A model generated the notes under the pieces. That model ran no database searches. It saw nothing but the letters and a program-made list of their open reading frames with translations, and had not been told where the DNA came from. From NCBI GenBank assembly GCA_002417965.1, contig DIDD01000056.1:1-27850 (forward strand): DNA of 27,850 nucleotides. Reading direction: 5' to 3'. The position numbers were made by a program, and so were the translations under genes. Shown here piece after piece: positions 20,759-27,850 of this stretch; within the stretch, counting starts at the first letter, position 1, and every line of letters starts with the position of its first letter. This stretch comes from Veillonellaceae bacterium UBA5809. GTDB taxonomy: Bacteria; Bacillota; Negativicutes; Veillonellales; Dialisteraceae.

Positions 20759-21865
20759 ATGGCGGATAAGGTGCTGCGGGAAGGTTATACAACAGGATCA
20801 ACGGCCACTGCGGCCATGAAGGCGGCCATTCTGGCGCTGCGAGGTGAATTTCCCAAAAAGGTGGAGATTCTTTCTCCCCAGAGGCAGTCCATTACCGTCC
20901 CTGTGGAAGAAGCTCATGCAGAAAACGGCATCGGCACGGCGACGGTTCTGAAGGACGGCGGGGATGACCTGGACTGTACACACCGGACGCCTGTCGTTGT
21001 GACGGCGGAACTTACAGAACATCCCGGACTGGTTCTGAAAGCGGGTCACGGCGTGGGGACAGTGACAAAACCGGGGCTTCAGGTCCGTGTGGGATCACCG
21101 GCGATTAATCCGGGCCCCCAGATCATGATGCGCTATGTGTATGAAGAACTGGTGGGCGCCGGCAGAGGCTGCACTGTGACAATCAGTGTGCCGGCCGGCG
21201 AGGAACTGGCCAAACAGACATTGAATCCCGCTCTGGGCGTAGTGGGGGGCATATCCATTATCGGAACAACCGGAATTGTAAAGCCCATGAGCGAAGATGC
21301 CTATAAACGGTCACTGACGCCTCAGCTGAATGTGATCTGGCAGGGCGGATTCCGGACGGCTGTGCTGGCTCCCGGACGGATTGGAGAAAATGCAGCCGTG
21401 AACGGAATGGGTATTCCCCGCGCCTGCATTGCGGAGACAAGCAATTTCATCGGTTATATGATGGAGCAGGCCCTGTCGGTGGGGTTTCAGAAGCTGCTTC
21501 TTATAGGTCATATGGGAAAACTCGTAAAAGTAGCTTCGGGCAGTTTCCATACCTATAACCGGATCAGTGACGGGCGTATGGAGACGCTGGCCGCCTATGC
21601 GGCTCTGAACGGCGCGGACCGGGGGGCCGTCAGGGATATTCTGGAGTGCGGAACGACTGACGGCGCGGCTGCCGTTTTGAAAAAATGGGGAATTGAAGAA
21701 GCTGTCTATTCCCAGCTTGCGGAGAGAGCCCAGGTCCGTTCAGAGCGTTATCTTTTCGGAAAAGCCCGGGTGGGTGTTGTTTTTGTTACCATGGAGGGAA
21801 AAGTGGCCGCGGTAAGCAGTCATGCATCGGAACTGATCAAGGAGGAAAAATGGCACATCAACTGA
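20759..21865 (+). CDS. cbiD: Cobalt-precorrin-5B C1-methyltransferase CbiD
   Basis: A 368-aa protein beginning VLREGYTTGSTATAAMKAA, the CbiD signature, followed by DGGDDLDCTH, GHGVGTVTKPGL, GISIIGTTGIVKPMSEDAY and LLIGHMGKLVKVASG. It performs the C1 methylation in the oxygen-independent corrin pathway. ATG at 20759 with GGTGA five bases upstream is preferred over an overlapping GTG at 20750. Its end overlaps cbiE by 16 nt. Its presence, with cbiG, marks the early-cobalt-insertion (anaerobic) route. Confidence 0.96.
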   Translation: MADKVLREGYTTGSTATAAMKAAILALRGEFPKKVEILSPQRQSITVPVEEAHAENGIGTATVLKDGGDDLDCTHRTPVVVTAELTEHPGLVLKAGHGVGTVTKPGLQVRVGSPAINPGPQIMMRYVYEELVGAGRGCTVTISVPAGEELAKQTLNPALGVVGGISIIGTTGIVKPMSEDAYKRSLTPQLNVIWQGGFRTAVLAPGRIGENAAVNGMGIPRACIAETSNFIGYMMEQALSVGFQKLLLIGHMGKLVKVASGSFHTYNRISDGRMETLAAYAALNGADRGAVRDILECGTTDGAAAVLKKWGIEEAVYSQLAERAQVRSERYLFGKARVGVVFVTMEGKVAAVSSHASELIKEEKWHIN

Positions 21866-22476
21866 TTGTGGCGGGAATCGGTCCGGGCAGCCGGGAATAT
21901 ATGCTTCCGAAGGCTGCCGGGGCCATACGGAATGCCCGGTATCTTGCGGGCAGCCGCCGGGCCCTGGAGGATTATGCCGGAGACGGCCAGCAGACCTGTC
22001 CCATAACGGGAAAACTGGGGGAACTGAAAAAATGGATCGGGACTGCTCTCCTTGAGGATGATGTGGTGGTTATGGTAAGCGGAGATCCCGGTTATTACAG
22101 TCTTCTTCCCTGGCTGAAGCGGGAGTTCCCCGAGGTGTCTCTGGAAGTAATTCCCGGTATTTCCGCCGTCCAGGCAGCTTTTTGCCGGGTGGGGGAGCAA
22201 TGGCAGGATGCTGACCTTCTCAGTTTTCACGGACGGGTTCCGCCTGAGGAAAAGCTGGCCTACAGTCCAGGCCGTGTGCTGTCATTCCTGACGGACGGCA
22301 TTCATAATCCGGCCTATATATGCCGCTGCCTTCTGGATCACGGGTGGCCGGAAGCATCTTTAGTATCTGTTTTGGAGCATATTTCATATCCCGGTGAAAG
22401 GCGGCGTGATGTGACATTGGCAGAAGGCCGCCGCATCGAAGGTTTTAATGAATCAGTTATGGTGGTGAGGGGATAA
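21850..22476 (+). CDS. cbiE: Cobalt-precorrin-7 C5-methyltransferase CbiE
   Basis: A 208-aa tetrapyrrole methylase. The N-terminal SAM-binding loop is VAGIGPGSREYMLP, then LAGSRRAL, VVVMVSGDPGYYSLLPWL and the VIPGISAVQAAF block. It methylates C5 of the corrin ring; with CbiT it replaces the fused CobL. The ATG follows AAGGAGGAA inside the end of cbiD. The stop shares its last A with the cbiT start. Confidence 0.95.
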   Translation: MAHQLIVAGIGPGSREYMLPKAAGAIRNARYLAGSRRALEDYAGDGQQTCPITGKLGELKKWIGTALLEDDVVVMVSGDPGYYSLLPWLKREFPEVSLEVIPGISAVQAAFCRVGEQWQDADLLSFHGRVPPEEKLAYSPGRVLSFLTDGIHNPAYICRCLLDHGWPEASLVSVLEHISYPGERRRDVTLAEGRRIEGFNESVMVVRG

Positions 22477-23057
22477 TGCATTTTTTGGGAATTAATGATG
22501 AAGAATTTATCCGCGGCAAGGTTCCAATGACAAAAGCGGAAATAAGAGCTATGGTTATGGTCAAGGCGCGCATCTGTCCGGGAGAGACAGTAGCAGATAT
22601 CGGCGCCGGGACGGGTTCGCTGACCGTGGAAGCGGCCCTCTGCGCACAGAACGGTCCGGTCTACGCGGTTGAAAGAAATCCGGAAGGAGTCAGTCTGATC
22701 GGTCAGAATGCGGAAAAATTCGGATGCTCCAATATTCACGTTATCCGTGGATATGCGCCGGAAGCCATGGATGAGCTGCCTCCCTGTGATGTGATTTTAA
22801 TCGGGGGCAGCGGCGGACATCTTCATGATATACTGGACAGGTGCGAAAAAATTCTGAAGCCGGGCGGACGGATTGTATCGACGGCAGTGACTGCGGAAAC
22901 AGTAGGAGAAACAGTGCAGGAATTTAAAAAGCGTCCGTTTGTCACAGAAGGATTCCAGATGCAGATCAACCGGCTCAGCAAAATGGGACGGTATCATATG
23001 TTTTCACCGATCAGTCCGGTGTTTATTTTTACGGCAGTCAGAAAGGGAGAGAATTGA
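22476..23057 (+). CDS. cbiT: Cobalt-precorrin-6B C15-methyltransferase (decarboxylating) CbiT
   Basis: A 193-aa Rossmann-fold methyltransferase. GKVPMTKAEIRAMVMVKARI opens the family; VADIGAGTGSLTVEAAL is the SAM-binding motif I and DVILIGGSGGHLHDIL is motif IV. It methylates C15 and decarboxylates the C12 acetate. The ATG overlaps the cbiE TAA by one base (TAATG), so translation is coupled. Confidence 0.95.
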   Translation: MHFLGINDEEFIRGKVPMTKAEIRAMVMVKARICPGETVADIGAGTGSLTVEAALCAQNGPVYAVERNPEGVSLIGQNAEKFGCSNIHVIRGYAPEAMDELPPCDVILIGGSGGHLHDILDRCEKILKPGGRIVSTAVTAETVGETVQEFKKRPFVTEGFQMQINRLSKMGRYHMFSPISPVFIFTAVRKGEN

Positions 23058-23059
23058 CC

Positions 23060-23821
23060 ATGGGCAAAGTCTATTTTATCGGAGCGGGACCGGGAGATCC
23101 CGAGTTGATTACGGTTAAGGGGCAGCGTTTGATTTCAGAGGCCGATGTGATTATCTATGCCGGATCTCTTGTGAATCCGGAAATTCTGAAATACGGAAGA
23201 AAGGATGCCCGGATTTACAACAGTGCCGAAATGAATCTCGATGAAGTGCTCAAGGTGGAGACGGAAGCGGTCCATGCAGGGAAAACCGTAGCCCGTGTCC
23301 ATACAGGAGATCCGGCCATTTACGGAGCCATTCAGGAGCAGATGGATGCGCTGGAAAAAGAAAATATTGATTTTGAAGTGGTGCCGGGAGTCAGTTCTTT
23401 CCTGGCCTCGGCGGCGGCTTTGAAGCAGGAATATACACTGCCCGGTATTTCCCAGACAATCATTATTACCCGTATGGAAGGACGTACGCCCATGCCGCCG
23501 AAGGAAAGCCTCTCGTCTCTGGCGGCCCATCAGGCGACGATGTGCATTTTTCTGTCAGTCCAGATGATTGAAGATGTAGTGGCCCGTCTCACTGAAGGAG
23601 GCTATCCGGAGGATACGCCGGTGGCGATTGTCGTGCGGGCTACCTGGCCTGATCAGAGGATTATCCGGGGCACGCTGTCGGATATTGCCGATATTCTTCA
23701 TAAAGAAGGCGTATTGAGACAGGCCATGATTGTGGTGGGCCGTGTGCTTGACACAGATTATCAGCTGTCAAAGCTTTACGACAGAAACTTTACGACCATG
23801 TTCCGTAAAGGACAGTCATGA
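23060..23821 (+). CDS. cbiF: Cobalt-precorrin-4 C11-methyltransferase CbiF (CobM)
   Basis: A 253-aa tetrapyrrole methylase: VYFIGAGPGDPELITVKG, IIYAGSLVNPEIL, VARVHTGDPAIYGAIQEQ, VPGVSSFLASAAALKQEYTLP and ITRMEGRTPMP, all specific for CbiF/CobM. ATG at 23060 with GGGAGAG at 8-9 nt is chosen; an in-frame TTG two codons earlier is less likely. It overlaps cbiG by ATGA. Confidence 0.96.
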   Translation: MGKVYFIGAGPGDPELITVKGQRLISEADVIIYAGSLVNPEILKYGRKDARIYNSAEMNLDEVLKVETEAVHAGKTVARVHTGDPAIYGAIQEQMDALEKENIDFEVVPGVSSFLASAAALKQEYTLPGISQTIIITRMEGRTPMPPKESLSSLAAHQATMCIFLSVQMIEDVVARLTEGGYPEDTPVAIVVRATWPDQRIIRGTLSDIADILHKEGVLRQAMIVVGRVLDTDYQLSKLYDRNFTTMFRKGQS

Positions 23822-24912
23822 AATATGCATTTGTTTCTGTGTCTGCCGAAGGAGCCCGCCTCGGCCGCCGTGTGAAATCCCGTCTGGGGACAGATATTAC
23901 GCTCTATGAGCGTACGCCGGTTTCCCCGGAAACAGAGGCAGTGCAGTTTCACCGGACGGCGGATCTGACAGCCTGGATTTTTGGGATATATGACGGAATC
24001 CTGTATATCATGGCATCAGGGATTGCAGTCCGGTCCATTGCGCCCCATCTGGTAAGCAAAGCCAGTGATCCGGCGGTTCTTGTTATGGATGAGTGCGGAA
24101 AGCACTGTATTTCCCTGGTTTCAGGCCATCTGGGCGGAGCCAATGCATGGACGGCGGAGGTGGCCCGGGCCGCAGGGGCTGATCCGGTGATTACTACAGC
24201 CACTGATGTCCATCACAGGAAAGCGCCGGATGAACTGGCGCGGGAGCTTTATATGAAAGTAGAGCCTCTGGAAGCGCTGAAGCCGGTGAACAGTCTCATG
24301 GCCGAAGGCAGAAAGTGTCTTTTCTTCTTGGACAGAGAACTGGAAGGCGCTTCATTCCTGGAACAGCGCATCAGCGCATCGGGAGTGGCCGCAGAGTCTC
24401 TGCAGCATATGGAAAACCATGACTTTGACGGAGCCGTGCTGATCACAGAGAAAAAGATATCCTGCAGAAAGCCCCATGTGTACCTGAGGCCCCGCAATCT
24501 CTATGTGGGAATCGGCTGCCGGCGGGGGACCGGGGAGGATCTGATAGAAAAAGCCCTTTCAGAGGCGCTGGCTCAGATCGGAGCCTGTCCCGGGCAGATT
24601 GCCGCACTGGCCAGTGTGTCATTGAAATCGGATGAAGAGGGACTGCTGGCTTTGGGGCGGAAATTGAAAAGGCCGATTCATTTTTTTGAACCGGATCAAT
24701 TAAAAGAAATCATTGAGACTCATCATCTGACGGAGTCTTCCTTTGTAAAGAAAACGATTGGAGTGGGGAATGTATGCGAAGCAGCAGCATTGAAAGCAGC
24801 ACAGAACGGGAGAATTGTTCTTCCGAAAACAAAATATCCGCAGGCAACGGCAGCCATTGCAGCGGGACGGTCACAGTCATCGGCATCGGACCGGGGCACA
24901 GAGAGGAAATGA
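23818..24912 (+). CDS. cbiG: Cobalt-precorrin-5A hydrolase CbiG
   Basis: A 364-aa protein. The central block DGILYIMASGIAVRSIAPHLVSKASDPAVLVMDE and SLVSGHLGGANAWT is the CbiG signature, followed by the C-terminal CobE-like domain with LYVGIGCRRGTGEDLI, IAALASVSLKSDEEGL and GVGNVCEAAALKAA. It opens the ring-A delta-lactone and releases acetaldehyde in the anaerobic pathway. The last 139 nt are also covered by the cbiH frame. Its C-terminal 20 or so residues are low-complexity and probably variable. Confidence 0.94.
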   Translation: MKYAFVSVSAEGARLGRRVKSRLGTDITLYERTPVSPETEAVQFHRTADLTAWIFGIYDGILYIMASGIAVRSIAPHLVSKASDPAVLVMDECGKHCISLVSGHLGGANAWTAEVARAAGADPVITTATDVHHRKAPDELARELYMKVEPLEALKPVNSLMAEGRKCLFFLDRELEGASFLEQRISASGVAAESLQHMENHDFDGAVLITEKKISCRKPHVYLRPRNLYVGIGCRRGTGEDLIEKALSEALAQIGACPGQIAALASVSLKSDEEGLLALGRKLKRPIHFFEPDQLKEIIETHHLTESSFVKKTIGVGNVCEAAALKAAQNGRIVLPKTKYPQATAAIAAGRSQSSASDRGTERK

Positions 24913-25598
24913 CAGAACGGGCCGTGCATGCCATTGAGTCATCGGAGGTGATTGTCGGCTATCATACTTATCTGTCTCTGGTGAAGGATATGATCGGGGA
25001 CCGCGAGGTTGTGGGAACCGGCATGCGGGAGGAGATTGAGCGCTGCCGCAGGGCAGTGGAGCTGGCTTCTGAAGGGAAAAAGGTTGCAGTTGTCTCATCG
25101 GGAGATCCCGGTGTATACGGTATGGCCGGTCTGGTGCTGGAACTGGTGCAGAAACTTCCGGAGGAGCAGAGGCCGGAGTGCGAAATTATTCCGGGACTGA
25201 CGGCCTCCAGTACAGCGGCGGGAATCCTCGGGGCCCCTCTTATGCATGATTATGCAGTCATCAGCCTCAGCGACCTCATGACGCCGTGGGATTTGATTCA
25301 GAAGAGGGCCCGCCTGGCGGCGGAGGGGGATTTTGTCATAGCCCTGTACAATCCGAAAAGCCGGGAAAGAGCTTCCTATCTGGATCAGATCAGAGATATT
25401 GTCATGCAGTTCAGAAAACCGGAAACGCCTGTAGGCATTGTCAGAAAAGCGGGGCGGCCCGGTATGAATTACACATTGACAACACTGAAAGATCTTCCGT
25501 CCCAGCCTGTGGACATGCAGTCAACGGTGATTATCGGCAACAGCCAGACCTATGTGGAAGACGGACGTATGATTACACCCCGCGGGTACCGTCTGTGA
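24774..25598 (+). CDS. cbiH: Cobalt-precorrin-3B C17-methyltransferase CbiH (CobJ)
   Basis: A 274-aa tetrapyrrole methylase. The conserved domain begins only at residue 32 (TVTVIGIGPGHREEMTERA), with VVSSGDPGVYGMAGLVLEL, IIPGLTASSTAAGILGAPLMHDY, SLSDLMTPWDLI and ALYNPKSRERA, the CbiH/CobJ pattern for C17 methylation and ring contraction. The only in-frame ATG before the domain is at 24774, preceded by GGAGTGGGG, so about 30 Ser/Glu-rich residues are read from the cbiG 3' end in another frame. A rare start codon nearer 24870 is the alternative. The stop overlaps the cbiJ GTG. Confidence 0.92.
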   Translation: MRSSSIESSTERENCSSENKISAGNGSHCSGTVTVIGIGPGHREEMTERAVHAIESSEVIVGYHTYLSLVKDMIGDREVVGTGMREEIERCRRAVELASEGKKVAVVSSGDPGVYGMAGLVLELVQKLPEEQRPECEIIPGLTASSTAAGILGAPLMHDYAVISLSDLMTPWDLIQKRARLAAEGDFVIALYNPKSRERASYLDQIRDIVMQFRKPETPVGIVRKAGRPGMNYTLTTLKDLPSQPVDMQSTVIIGNSQTYVEDGRMITPRGYRL

Positions 25599-26371
25599 TC
25601 TGGGTCATTGCGGGGACCAGGGACGGCAGGGAAATTGCCGCGTCGCTGGCCGACCGTTTTCCTGATCAGGTATTTGTCACCGTGGTGACCTCCTATGGAA
25701 AGGAACTCAGCGCCCATGAGGGCCTTGAGATCCGGGTGGGGCGGTTTACAGAAGAAGATATGGTACGCTGCATAGGAGAAAAAAAGATCGGGCTCATGAT
25801 TGATGCCAGCCATCCCTATGCGGCGGTAGTATCCCGGACGGCACGCAGCGCCTGCCGCAGGGCGGGAATATCCTACCTGCGGTATGAAAGACCTGAAATT
25901 GCCCTTCCTCCGTACGAAAAGCTTTATCACACATCCTGTGAGGAGGAAGCGGCCCGCAGGGCGGGCCAGTGCGGGAAACGCATTCTGCTGACGACGGGTT
26001 CAAAAACACTGCCTGTTTTTGTCAAGGCGCCGGAGCTGCAGGGAAAAGAAATATGGGCCCGTGTGCTTCCCCTGTCATCCGTAATTAAAGAATGTGAAGA
26101 ATTGGGAATGCAGGCCCGTTATATCATTGCCATGCAGGGACCTTTTTCCTATGCGGCGAACCGGGCCATGATTCATGATCTCCGCGCCGATACAGTCATT
26201 ATGAAAAACAGCGGACTGATCGGCGGCAGTGATACAAAATTTCAGGCGGCTGCTGATGAAGGCTGCCATATTATTGTTATTGACCGCCCTCCGGCAGAGA
26301 GCGGATTCCCGTCCGCTTCATCCGAAGAGGAAGTTTTGAAATATACGGAGGACTATTATGGAATTCATTAA
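25595..26371 (+). CDS. cbiJ: Cobalt-precorrin-6A reductase CbiJ (CobK)
   Basis: A 258-aa NAD(P)H-dependent reductase. It begins IWVIAGTRDGREIAASLADR, then VRVGRF-like RVGRFTEEDM, MIDASHPYAAVVSRTA, LRYERPEI, ILLTTGSKTLPVF and IVIDRPP, as in CbiJ/CobK. It reduces the ring between C18 and C19. The frame is open upstream into cbiH, but GTG at 25595 (overlapping the cbiH stop, GTGA) starts exactly at the conserved N-terminus. The 3' end overlaps cbiC by 14 nt. Confidence 0.93.
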   Translation: MIWVIAGTRDGREIAASLADRFPDQVFVTVVTSYGKELSAHEGLEIRVGRFTEEDMVRCIGEKKIGLMIDASHPYAAVVSRTARSACRRAGISYLRYERPEIALPPYEKLYHTSCEEEAARRAGQCGKRILLTTGSKTLPVFVKAPELQGKEIWARVLPLSSVIKECEELGMQARYIIAMQGPFSYAANRAMIHDLRADTVIMKNSGLIGGSDTKFQAAADEGCHIIVIDRPPAESGFPSASSEEEVLKYTEDYYGIH

Positions 26372-27017
26372 AAATCCAAAAGCGATTGAGGATAAAAGCA
26401 TGTCCCTTATTGATCCGTTTATCCGTGACATGGAACTGACAGAAGAGGAAGTGACTGTGTATTCACGGATGATTCATGCATCGGGCGATGTCGATTACGG
26501 GCATCTCATAGCCACGAGCACGGGGGCGGTCAAAGCGGGGATTGAAGCGCTGGACAGGGGATGCAATATTTACTGCGATGTGGAAATGGTCCGCACAGGC
26601 ATCAATAAAAATGCCCTGGGCAAGCTGGGCGGGCAAGTTTTCTGCCGTGTATCGGATCCGGCCATTGTCAAGAGCGCTGCTGAGAAGGGAATTGCCCGTT
26701 CACTGGAGGCCATGAATTCATTCGGAACGGATCTGAATGGGGCTGTCATTGCCATAGGCAATGCACCGACGGCCTTGTTTGAAGCGGTGCGCATGGCTCT
26801 GGAAGACGGAATCCGGCCGGCTCTGATTGTCGGTATTCCCGTGGGATTTGTCGGAGCGGCCGAGTCGAAAGAATATCTTATCCATCATTCTCCCGTGCCG
26901 TATATCACGGTCCGGGGAAATAAAGGGGGCAGCTCGATTGCGGCTTCCGTGGTCAATGCCATGATGTACAATCTGGTGAAGCGCTCCGGCATGCTTTATG
27001 TGGAGGGACGCAAGTAA
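26358..27017 (+). CDS. cbiC: Cobalt-precorrin-8 methylmutase CbiC (CobH)
   Basis: A 219-aa protein with SRMIHASGDVDYGHL (catalytic His at residue 40), CNIYCDVEMVRTGI, AIGNAPTALFEAVRM and GIPVGFVGAAESKEYL, the CbiC/CobH signature. It moves the C11 methyl to C12, giving cobyrinate. The ATG follows ACGGAGGAC. It is the last biosynthetic gene seen; cbiL, the chelatase, cbiA and cbiP are not in the window. Confidence 0.96.
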   Translation: MEFIKNPKAIEDKSMSLIDPFIRDMELTEEEVTVYSRMIHASGDVDYGHLIATSTGAVKAGIEALDRGCNIYCDVEMVRTGINKNALGKLGGQVFCRVSDPAIVKSAAEKGIARSLEAMNSFGTDLNGAVIAIGNAPTALFEAVRMALEDGIRPALIVGIPVGFVGAAESKEYLIHHSPVPYITVRGNKGGSSIAASVVNAMMYNLVKRSGMLYVEGRK

Positions 27018-27039
27018 ACAGGGAAAGGACATAGTAACC

Positions 27040-27850
27040 ATGTCCAGAACAGAAGGAAAAAAAGATATACGGACATTGAAAAAGAATGGAATGCTTCTGC
27101 TGTTTCTGCTTTTTACGGGGGCTGTGCTGCTGGCGAGTCTGGCATTGGGATCCGCAAGGATTCCATGGCAGGCTGTTCTGGGGGCCCTGGGGGGAGATCC
27201 CCAGGGAACGCAGGAAATGGTTATATGGAACATCCGTCTGCCCCGAAATCTGGTAGGAGCGCTGGTGGGGGCTGATCTGGCGGTTTCAGGAGCCATTCTG
27301 CAGGCTGTTATGAAAAATCCTCTGGCGGATCCCGGCATCGTGGGTGCTTCCAGCGGAGCGGGACTGGCCGGTGTGATCATGCTTATATTTTTTCCGGAAA
27401 TGTCGCTTCTGCTGACACCGGTTGCTTTCTGCGGCGCCATGGCGGCCGCGGCCGCCGTATATGCGCTGGCATGGAAGAACGGTATCCGGCCCAGCCGGAT
27501 TATTCTGGCCGGCGTGGCAGTCAGTGCATTTCTGGGAAGCGGAATTTCCGCGCTCCTTGTTTTTTATTCAGACCGTGTGCAGGGGGCTCTCTTATGGATG
27601 GTGGGAGGACTTTCGGCCCGCAGCTGGCCGCAGGCTGAATCCCTGTTTCCCTATACCGTATTGGGGCTCCTTCTGGCTTTTGGGGGAGCCAAAGCGCTGA
27701 ATATCCTGGGTCTGGGCGATGAAACAGCCAGGAGCCTGGGCCTTCCGGTGGAAAAGGTGCGGATTGCGATGACGGCGGTAGGGGCTCTTCTGGCAGCGGG
27801 AGCAGTCAGCGTGGCCGGACTGATCAGCTTTGTGGGGCTGGTTGTTCCTC
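27040..27850 (+). CDS. FecCD-family ABC transporter permease, probable cobalamin/iron-chelate importer (5' part)
   Basis: 270 codons are seen before the window ends. After a basic N-terminus come hydrophobic segments and the family signature IRLPRNLVGALVGADLAVSG, AILQAVMKNPLADPGIVGAS (the classic FecCD/BtuC NPLADP block) and ISFVGLVVP near the cut end. It forms the membrane channel of a BtuCD-type importer for cobalamin, cobinamide, siderophore or haem. ATG at 27040, with AAAGGA upstream, lies 22 nt after cbiC, so it is probably in the same operon. That favours a corrinoid substrate, but iron chelates cannot be excluded. Confidence 0.92.
   Translation, partial: MSRTEGKKDIRTLKKNGMLLLFLLFTGAVLLASLALGSARIPWQAVLGALGGDPQGTQEMVIWNIRLPRNLVGALVGADLAVSGAILQAVMKNPLADPGIVGASSGAGLAGVIMLIFFPEMSLLLTPVAFCGAMAAAAAVYALAWKNGIRPSRIILAGVAVSAFLGSGISALLVFYSDRVQGALLWMVGGLSARSWPQAESLFPYTVLGLLLAFGGAKALNILGLGDETARSLGLPVEKVRIAMTAVGALLAAGAVSVAGLISFVGLVVP

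Noticed and set aside
20802..20812. GCCACTGCGG resembling the cobalamin-riboswitch B12-box
   Set aside because: It encodes the invariant TGSTAT stretch of CbiD and lacks the rest of the aptamer core.
25286..25594. 103-codon upstream extension of the cbiJ frame
   Set aside because: Lies wholly inside cbiH in another frame; the GTG at 25595 begins the conserved CbiJ N-terminus.
1..27850. CRISPR array, defence island or insertion sequence
   Set aside because: No regularly spaced repeats, Cas-like, toxin-antitoxin, restriction or DDE-transposase motifs were seen.

Overview
The window most likely comes from a diderm Firmicute of the class Negativicutes, possibly Dialister-like (inferred from gene content, not from a marker phylogeny). 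It carries genes for an LPS heptose core (HldE, a GT9 heptosyltransferase), which implies an outer membrane. Regulation is Firmicute-style: a SAM-I riboswitch on metNIQQ, a T-box on thrS, a terminator-bearing leader on infC-rpmI-rplT, a YerC-type TrpR homologue and a HutP-family protein. The anaerobic (cbi) cobalamin route fits an anaerobe.

Layout. 1-5423: cell-envelope sugar genes. The 5' part of a UDP-glucose 6-dehydrogenase gene points left. Divergent from it run a UDP-glucuronate 4-epimerase-like gene, a GT4 glycosyltransferase, hldE and a GT9 heptosyltransferase, the last three overlapping or tightly spaced. 5374-7291: an MFS exporter (minus) whose 3' end overlaps the heptosyltransferase, divergent from an RNase HI gene across a conspicuous palindrome. 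7353-8990: an AT-rich island with one intact tyrosine recombinase gene, bounded by a 22-nt inverted repeat (21/22 identical) and close to a 15-nt direct repeat (14/15). 8990-12703 (minus): the methionine importer operon metN-metI-metQ-metQ behind a complete promoter, SAM-I riboswitch and terminator. 12994-14739: yerC and a phosphomannomutase/phosphoglucomutase. 14746-18697: T-box-controlled thrS, a small HutP-family gene, then a perfect-consensus promoter, attenuator leader and infC (probably starting at AUA), rpmI and rplT. 18721-19702 (minus): class II fructose-bisphosphate aldolase. 20129-27850: yajQ followed without a gap by cbiD-E-T-F-G-H-J-C and a truncated FecCD-type permease.

Most of the window is ordinary core metabolism. 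The best candidate for something undescribed is the integrase island: an apparently complete, well-translated tyrosine recombinase with no cargo, bracketed by an inverted repeat. That could be a self-inverting switch or a minimal mobile unit. Secondary points are the orphan HutP homologue beside translation genes, the AUA start of infC, the 139-nt cbiG/cbiH overlap, and the attachment of the cobalamin genes to yajQ with no visible cobalamin riboswitch.

No tRNA, rRNA, CRISPR array, insertion sequence transposase or defence system was recognised.
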